Assembly: GCA_024642445.1 (NCBI GenBank)
Contig: JAHEBG010000021.1
Span: forward strand, 1-10,171
Source: Gammaproteobacteria bacterium
Lineage (GTDB): Bacteria; Pseudomonadota; Gammaproteobacteria; Xanthomonadales; Xanthomonadaceae
DNA length: 10,171 nt
Reading direction: 5' to 3'
Part shown: piece after piece, positions 6,416 through 10,171 of the stretch
Numbering within the stretch: the stretch's first letter is position 1
Layout of the letters: the number at the start of each line of letters is the position of its first letter
Translations under genes and position numbers: made by a program
Notes under the pieces: generated by a model
The model's input: only the letters and a program-made list of their open reading frames with translations
Databases searched by the model: none
Told to the model about the DNA's origin: nothing

Positions 6416-8095
6416 ATGACTGAATCATTTGCTGAACTGTTTGAGCAAAGCCAAACATCCCTTAACAACCTCAAATCCGGTGCCATCGTCACCGGTACCG
6501 TCGAAGAAATCCGTGCTGACGTCGTTGTCGTCAATGTCGGCCTGAAATCCGAAGGCGTCATCGCTATCGAACAGTTCCGTAACGAACAAGGCGAGATCGA
6601 AGTAGCCGTTGGCGATATCGTCAAAGTGGCTCTGGAATCCGTCGAAAACGGTTTCGGCGAAACCATCCTTTCCCGCGACAAAGCCAAAAAAGCTTTGGTA
6701 TGGGACGAATTGGAAGTCCTGATGGACGGCGGCGAAATCGTCACCGGCCGCATCAGTGGCAAAGTCAAAGGCGGCTTCACGGTCGATATCCGAGAAGTGC
6801 GCGCCTTCCTGCCGGGTTCCCTTGTCGATGTGCGCCCCGTGCGCGATCCGGGCTACCTGGAAGGCAAAGAGCTGGAATTCAAAATCATCAAGCTCGACCG
6901 CAAGCGCAACAATGTCGTGGTTTCGCGCCGCGCCGTGGTTGAAAGCGAAAATAGCGTTGAGCGCGAGCAGATGCTCGAGCGCCTGACCGAAGGCACCATC
7001 GTTACCGGCGTGGTCAAGAACCTCACCGATTACGGTGCATTCGTGGATCTCGGCGGCGTCGACGGTCTGTTGCACATCACCGATATGGCATGGAAGCGTG
7101 TACGCCATCCTTCGGAAGTGGTCAATGTCGGCGACGAACTGCAGGTACGCGTGTTGAAATACGATCGTGAACGCAACCGTGTTTCGCTTGGCTTGAAACA
7201 ACTGGGCGAAGATCCATGGGAAAACATCGCGCGCCGTTACCCGGCCGATACCCGTGCCTTCGGTAAAGTCTCCAATGTCACCGATTACGGCGCATTCGTT
7301 GAAATCGAGCCGGGCGTTGAAGGTCTGGTACACGTTTCCGAAATGGATTGGACCAACAAAAACGTCAACCCGAGCAAAGTGGTCCAGCTCGGCGACGAAG
7401 TTGAAGTCATGGTGTTGGATGTCGATGCCGAGCGTCGCCGCATCTCGTTGGGCATCAAGCAGTGCGTACCGAACCCATGGGAAGCCTTTGCCGCCATCTT
7501 CAAGAAAGGCGATAAAGTTTCCGGTCAAATCAAATCGATTACCGATTTCGGCGTGTTCATCGGTCTCGATGGCGGTATCGACGGTCTAATCCACCTGTCT
7601 GACATTTCCTGGAATTCGACTGGCGAAGAAGCCGTGCGCAATCTCAAGAAAGGCGACAATCTGGAAGCCGTTGTGTTGGCTGTCGATCCCGAGCGCGAAC
7701 GCATCTCTCTGGGCGTGAAGCAACTGGAACAAGACCCGATGGGTCAATTTGCTGCCAATACCCAAAAGGGTGCCATCGTTACCGGTATCGTCAAGGAAGT
7801 GGATGCCAAAGGCGCTGTCATTGAGCTGGATGGCGGTCTGGAAGGCTACATCAAGGCCAACGATATTGCCAAAGAGCGTATCGAAGACGCCAGTCAGCAT
7901 CTGAAAGTCGGTGATAGCATCGAAGCCAAGTACATCGGCAACGACCGTAAAGGCCGCGTCATGCAACTGTCGATCCGTGCCAAAGACGAGGCCGAACTGC
8001 AGGAAACCCTGGCTGAAGTCAATAAAGCCGATGCTTCCAGCGGAACCACCAAGCTCGGTGCCTTGCTGCGTGAGCAGATGGGTAAAGGCGAGTAA
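6416..8095 (+). CDS. rpsA: 30S ribosomal protein S1
   Basis: S1 binds mRNA on the small ribosomal subunit and is needed to start translation on weakly marked or structured mRNAs. The 559 residues hold six S1 (OB-fold) domains, at about 21-87, 105-171, 192-261, 278-348, 365-435 and 452-521. Domains 3-5 carry the RNA-binding pattern best seen as TDYGAFV or TDFGVFI, followed by GL(L/V/I)H(I/V/L)S/TD and RVSLG/RISLG. The first two domains are divergent, as is usual for the ribosome-anchoring half. Length matches E. coli S1 (557). The start ATG has only a poor ribosome site (GAG at 6405-6407, eight bases away), as is typical for autoregulated rpsA. The upstream 118-nt gap contains three hairpins, and a strong terminator follows at 8103. 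Codon use is strongly biased, as expected for very high expression. Domains 3 and 4 share a near-identical 22-nt stretch. Confidence 0.98.
   Translation: MTESFAELFEQSQTSLNNLKSGAIVTGTVEEIRADVVVVNVGLKSEGVIAIEQFRNEQGEIEVAVGDIVKVALESVENGFGETILSRDKAKKALVWDELEVLMDGGEIVTGRISGKVKGGFTVDIREVRAFLPGSLVDVRPVRDPGYLEGKELEFKIIKLDRKRNNVVVSRRAVVESENSVEREQMLERLTEGTIVTGVVKNLTDYGAFVDLGGVDGLLHITDMAWKRVRHPSEVVNVGDELQVRVLKYDRERNRVSLGLKQLGEDPWENIARRYPADTRAFGKVSNVTDYGAFVEIEPGVEGLVHVSEMDWTNKNVNPSKVVQLGDEVEVMVLDVDAERRRISLGIKQCVPNPWEAFAAIFKKGDKVSGQIKSITDFGVFIGLDGGIDGLIHLSDISWNSTGEEAVRNLKKGDNLEAVVLAVDPERERISLGVKQLEQDPMGQFAANTQKGAIVTGIVKEVDAKGAVIELDGGLEGYIKANDIAKERIEDASQHLKVGDSIEAKYIGNDRKGRVMQLSIRAKDEAELQETLAEVNKADASSGTTKLGALLREQMGKGE
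7023..7299 (+). repeat. Near-identical 22-nt direct repeats in S1 domains 3 and 4
   Basis: The stretches 7023-7044 and 7278-7299, both coding for TDYGAFV, differ at one base in 22 and are 255 bp (85 codons) apart. They reflect S1 domain duplication plus strong codon bias. Recombination between them would delete one domain in frame. Confidence 0.7.
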
Positions 8096-8102
8096 TACCA
8101 TA

Positions 8103-8135
8103 GTCGGCCCGGCAAATGCCGGGCCGACATCTTTT
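8103..8135 (+). terminator. Intrinsic terminator after rpsA
   Basis: GTCGGCCCGGCA (8103-8114) and TGCCGGGCCGAC (8117-8128) form a perfect 12-bp GC-rich stem; opening the innermost pair gives an AAAT loop. A short ATCTTTT tail follows (T4 at 8132-8135). It begins seven bases after the rpsA stop. The short T-tract may allow some read-through into ihfB. Confidence 0.85.
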
Positions 8136-8149
8136 GCGGGTATCCGAAA

Positions 8150-8452
8150 ATGACCAAATCCGAACTGATTGAATTCTTGTCTAAACAGCAACCGCATTTA
8201 AAAGCGGATGACGTCGACCTGGCTGTGAAAACCATCCTCGAGATGATGAGTTCTTCCTTATCCGACGGCAAGCGCATTGAAATTCGCGGTTTCGGTAGTT
8301 TTTCATTGCATTACCGTCCTGCCCGAACCGGCCGTAATCCTAAAACCGGTGAAGCAGTTGAGCTTAGCGGAAAACACGTACCGCATTTCAAGCCCGGTAA
8401 AGAATTGCGTGAGCGTGTCAATAACGTTACCGAAATCCAACCGCACTCCTAA
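8150..8452 (+). CDS. ihfB: Integration host factor subunit beta
   Basis: The beta subunit of the IHF heterodimer, which bends DNA sharply at specific sites in recombination, replication and transcription control. At 100 residues it is slightly longer than E. coli IHF-beta (94), because of a short polar C-terminal extension. Conserved features are MTKSELIE at the start, [15 protein letters not shown] at 42-56 (E44 and R46 are specificity contacts in E. coli IHF-beta), TGRNPKTGE at 60-68 with the intercalating proline P64, and [11 protein letters not shown] at 77-87. These residues separate it from HU and from IHF-alpha. The start ATG follows the terminator stem by 21 nt, with only a weak GCGGG (8136-8140) as ribosome site. 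rpsA-ihfB adjacency is conserved in gammaproteobacteria. Because a terminator separates them, ihfB probably uses its own promoter, perhaps inside rpsA, or read-through; I could not identify a clear one. Confidence 0.96.
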   Translation: MTKSELIEFLSKQQPHLKADDVDLAVKTILEMMSSSLSDGKRIEIRGFGSFSLHYRPARTGRNPKTGEAVELSGKHVPHFKPGKELRERVNNVTEIQPHS

Positions 8453-8500
8453 TTGCTGCTGATTTTCGGTTAAGCTGTAAGCAGCGGAACGGAGACCGGT

Positions 8501-8758
8501 ATGCGTGCACTCAAAGCCATCATCGCCCTGATGTTCGTCATCGCGGGAATCATCATTGGCGCGCTTAATCAACAAAGCGTAGAAATCGATTTATTCTTTT
8601 TTCATTATCAGGCCTCTTTGGGCTTGGTGTTATTGCTGTGTGTTCTGGCAGGCGCCCTGTTGGGCGGCGCCCTGGCAAGTATCGGGTTGCTTTTGGCGAA
8701 AAGAAAACCCTCGGCGGGCTCGGGCAAAGCCCTGGCGTCCGGAGAAAAACGGCCATGA
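8501..8758 (+). CDS. lapA: Lipopolysaccharide assembly protein LapA (DUF1049)
   Basis: Small inner-membrane protein of 85 residues with two hydrophobic helices, at about 5-23 and 40-66, separated by the conserved LNQQSVEIDLFFF-like segment at 22-34. This layout is the LapA/YciS (DUF1049) pattern. LapA partners LapB in the control of LPS synthesis. The basic, Gly/Ser-rich C-terminus (KRKPSAGSG onward) is short and lacks the longer coiled coil of E. coli LapA. The ribosome site GGAG at 8491-8494 is six bases before ATG. Its stop overlaps the lapB start as ATGA, so the two are very likely coupled. The identification rests on topology, the NQQSVEIDLFFF motif and the ihfB-lapA-lapB order, which is common in gammaproteobacteria. 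Confidence 0.9.
   Translation: MRALKAIIALMFVIAGIIIGALNQQSVEIDLFFFHYQASLGLVLLLCVLAGALLGGALASIGLLLAKRKPSAGSGKALASGEKRP
8741..8744 (+). promoter_or_regulatory. Ribosome binding site of lapB inside lapA
   Basis: GGAG followed by an A-rich spacer sits ten bases before ATG 8755 and thirteen before ATG 8758. It favours 8755 and rejects the longer open frame reaching back to 8638. Confidence 0.55.
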
Positions 8759-9927
8759 TGACCAATGTTGCCTGGCTGCTTCTCATTCCTGCAGCCATGG
8801 CCATGGGCTGGCTGTTCGGCCGGCGTGGCGGTGAAATCAAAGGCGGCGCCAAAATATCACGCCTTTCCAATACCTACTTCAGGGGCTTGAACTATCTGCT
8901 GAACGAGCAACAGGACAAAGCCCTCGAAATCTTCCTGCAGATTGCCGAAGTTGACAAGGAAACGGTAGAAACGCAATTTGCGCTCGGGCATCTGTTCCGG
9001 CGCCGCGGTGAAGTCGACCGCGCCATCCGGTTGCACCAGAATCTGGTGGCACGCACCGGGCTCAGTGAGGAACAGAAAACCCGTGCTTCCCTGGAGCTAG
9101 GCGAGGACTACATGCGTGCCGGGCTTCTGGATCGTGCGGAGACCTTGTTCAATGATCTGGTCAACATGGGCGTGCACGCACCCAAAGCACTTCAGCAGCT
9201 TATCTCCATTTATCAATCTGAGCGTGATTGGCCGCAGGCGATTGCCCATGCGTTGAAGTACGAGCAGATTTCCGGTCAGGCCATGGGCGAAAGCATCGCG
9301 CATTATTACTGCGAACTAGCCGAAAAATTCATCCATGAAAACAATCCCGGCTCGGCACGCGACCAGATCGCGCTGGCCTATTCTTCGGATTCGCAGTGTG
9401 TGCGGGCCGGCATGCTCGAAGGCAAATTGGATCTGTTGGAAAACAACGATGCCGCTGCCATCCGCGCATTCGAACGGGTAGCACGGCATGATGTCGATTA
9501 CCTGCCGGAAGTATTGCCAGATCTCATGGCCTGTTACGAACGCCGCAATGAATTGATGCGTGCCCGGGGCTTTCTGCAGGAAGTCATCGAGAATTATGCC
9601 GGCGTGACACCCTTGCTGGCCTTAACCGAACTGATTGAGCGTCAAGACGGCGAAGCCGTGGCCCAGGATTTTCTGGCAAAACAATTATTACAACGGCCAT
9701 CGGTTCGTGGCGAAGCCGTGCTGTTGGGCAAAGTGGTGGCGCAACCGGTATCCGATCCCGCTGAAATGCTCAAAACTCTGAAGCAGATTACCGACCAGCT
9801 GTTGGTCCGTTCCGCCAATTACCGATGCAATAATTGCGGTTTCGGCGCGCGTGCACACCACTGGCAATGCCCGAGTTGCAAGCATTGGGGCAGCGTAAAG
9901 CCCTTGCTCAACCTGTTGGGTTCATGA
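8755..9927 (+). CDS. lapB: Lipopolysaccharide assembly protein LapB
   Basis: An inner-membrane anchored TPR protein (YciM/LapB). In E. coli it delivers LpxC to FtsH for degradation, so it sets the rate of lipid A synthesis. The 390 residues match E. coli (389). An N-terminal transmembrane helix is at about 5-21, followed by FGRRGG. TPR-type helical pairs run from about 40 to 345 (for example NYLLNEQQDKALEIF at 46-60 and LGEDYMRAGLLDRAETLF at 115-132). A C-terminal rubredoxin-like metal-binding knuckle has C358, C361, C372 and C375 in the pattern YRCNNCGF and WQCPSCKHWGS. All four cysteines are intact. The start is taken at ATG 8755 (GGAG at 8741-8744), overlapping the lapA stop by four bases. 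galU starts 12 nt after its stop, so lapA-lapB-galU looks like one transcription unit. Confidence 0.95.
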   Translation: MMTNVAWLLLIPAAMAMGWLFGRRGGEIKGGAKISRLSNTYFRGLNYLLNEQQDKALEIFLQIAEVDKETVETQFALGHLFRRRGEVDRAIRLHQNLVARTGLSEEQKTRASLELGEDYMRAGLLDRAETLFNDLVNMGVHAPKALQQLISIYQSERDWPQAIAHALKYEQISGQAMGESIAHYYCELAEKFIHENNPGSARDQIALAYSSDSQCVRAGMLEGKLDLLENNDAAAIRAFERVARHDVDYLPEVLPDLMACYERRNELMRARGFLQEVIENYAGVTPLLALTELIERQDGEAVAQDFLAKQLLQRPSVRGEAVLLGKVVAQPVSDPAEMLKTLKQITDQLLVRSANYRCNNCGFGARAHHWQCPSCKHWGSVKPLLNLLGS

Positions 9928-9928
9928 T

Positions 9929-9933
9929 GAGGG
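9929..9933 (+). promoter_or_regulatory. Ribosome binding site of galU
   Basis: GAGGG lies six bases before ATG 9940. An alternative ATG at 9935 is in a frame that stops after six codons. Confidence 0.6.
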
Positions 9934-9939
9934 CATGGC

Positions 9940-10171
9940 ATGTCGTTTAAAGTAAAAAAAGCGGTGTTTCCGGTAGCCGGTCTGGGTACCCGATTCCTTC
10001 CTGCCACTAAAACCGTGCCGAAGGAAATGCTGCCGGTAGTCGACAAACCGTTGATTCAATATGCCGTTGATGAGGCCATCGAGGCAGGCATTGATACGTT
10101 GGTTTTTGTTACCAACCGCTACAAGCATTCCGTGGCCGATTATTTCGATAAAGCCTATGAGTTGGAACAGA
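9940..10171 (+). CDS. galU: UTP--glucose-1-phosphate uridylyltransferase, partial (5' end only)
   Basis: The first 77 codons are present and the gene runs off the window. The N-terminus carries the nucleotidyltransferase signature [20 protein letters not shown] at residues 9-28, followed by [17 protein letters not shown] at 29-45. This is the UTP-binding loop and the sugar-nucleotide pyrophosphorylase (GalU/GtaB) hallmark. The enzyme makes UDP-glucose from UTP and glucose-1-phosphate for LPS core, capsule or exopolysaccharide. It starts 12 nt after lapB with GAGGG as ribosome site. Codons 5-7 include an A7 run (9954-9960). The call is firm for GalU over glucose-1-phosphate thymidylyltransferase because of [11 protein letters not shown]. 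The C-terminal two thirds cannot be judged. Confidence 0.93.
   Translation, partial: MSFKVKKAVFPVAGLGTRFLPATKTVPKEMLPVVDKPLIQYAVDEAIEAGIDTLVFVTNRYKHSVADYFDKAYELEQ

Noticed and set aside
6425..7528. Long open frame (367 codons) on the minus strand inside rpsA
   Set aside because: It is antisense to a certain S1 gene with strong codon bias, which keeps the opposite strand free of stops. The translation is Phe/Asp/His-rich with no recognisable domain.
8455..8485. Inverted repeat GCTGCT/AGCAGC between ihfB and lapA
   Set aside because: The arms are six bases with a 19-nt loop and no T-run. It is too weak to call a terminator or operator.
1..10171. Undescribed multi-gene system, mobile element, CRISPR array or RNA gene
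   Set aside because: Every gene except the FHA protein belongs to a well-known core family in a conserved order. I saw no terminal repeats, transposase, integrase, spacer-repeat pattern or tRNA/rRNA sequence.

Overview
The window is a tightly packed, all plus-strand stretch of core gammaproteobacterial chromosome. The order is FHA protein - serC - pheA - hisC - aroA - cmk - rpsA - ihfB - lapA - lapB - galU (3' end cut off). This is the conserved serC-to-rpsA-ihfB 'mixed function' supercluster joined to the LPS-control pair lapAB. The organism is probably a member of the Lysobacterales (Xanthomonadales) or a close relative. The reasons are the stand-alone class-II-like AroA with TRDYTE and RRTGL motifs, the long basic N-terminal extension of PheA, and galU directly after lapB. 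That assignment rests on remembered family features, not on a search. Base composition is moderate (mid-50s % GC by eye).

Layout. 10-813: tail-anchored protein with two degenerate FHA domains. 891-5614: serC, pheA, hisC and aroA, joined by overlaps or a 2-nt gap, so probably co-transcribed and translationally coupled. 5611-6297: cmk, joined to aroA by an ATGA overlap. 6298-6415: a 118-nt leader with three consecutive inverted repeats before rpsA. 6416-8095: rpsA, followed by a strong hairpin terminator at 8103-8135. 8150-8452: ihfB. 8501-9927: lapA and lapB (ATGA overlap). 9940 to the window end: the start of galU, 12 nt after lapB.

How the genes work together. SerC makes phosphoserine (and a pyridoxal-phosphate precursor). 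AroA completes the step before chorismate. PheA turns chorismate into phenylpyruvate. The HisC-type aminotransferase can plausibly transaminate phenylpyruvate or hydroxyphenylpyruvate as well as imidazole-acetol phosphate. Cmk and S1 link nucleotide supply to translation, and IHF-beta is a DNA-bending protein. LapA/LapB set LPS synthesis through LpxC turnover, and GalU makes UDP-glucose for surface polysaccharides.

I found no mobile element, CRISPR array, tRNA, phage gene or defence system, and no convincing sign of a new multi-gene system. The points worth a second look are a sharply bounded 69-nt AT-rich island inside cmk (about 28% GC between flanks of about 65%), the three-hairpin rpsA leader, the complementary loss of key residues in the two FHA domains, and the polyA tract near the start of pheA.
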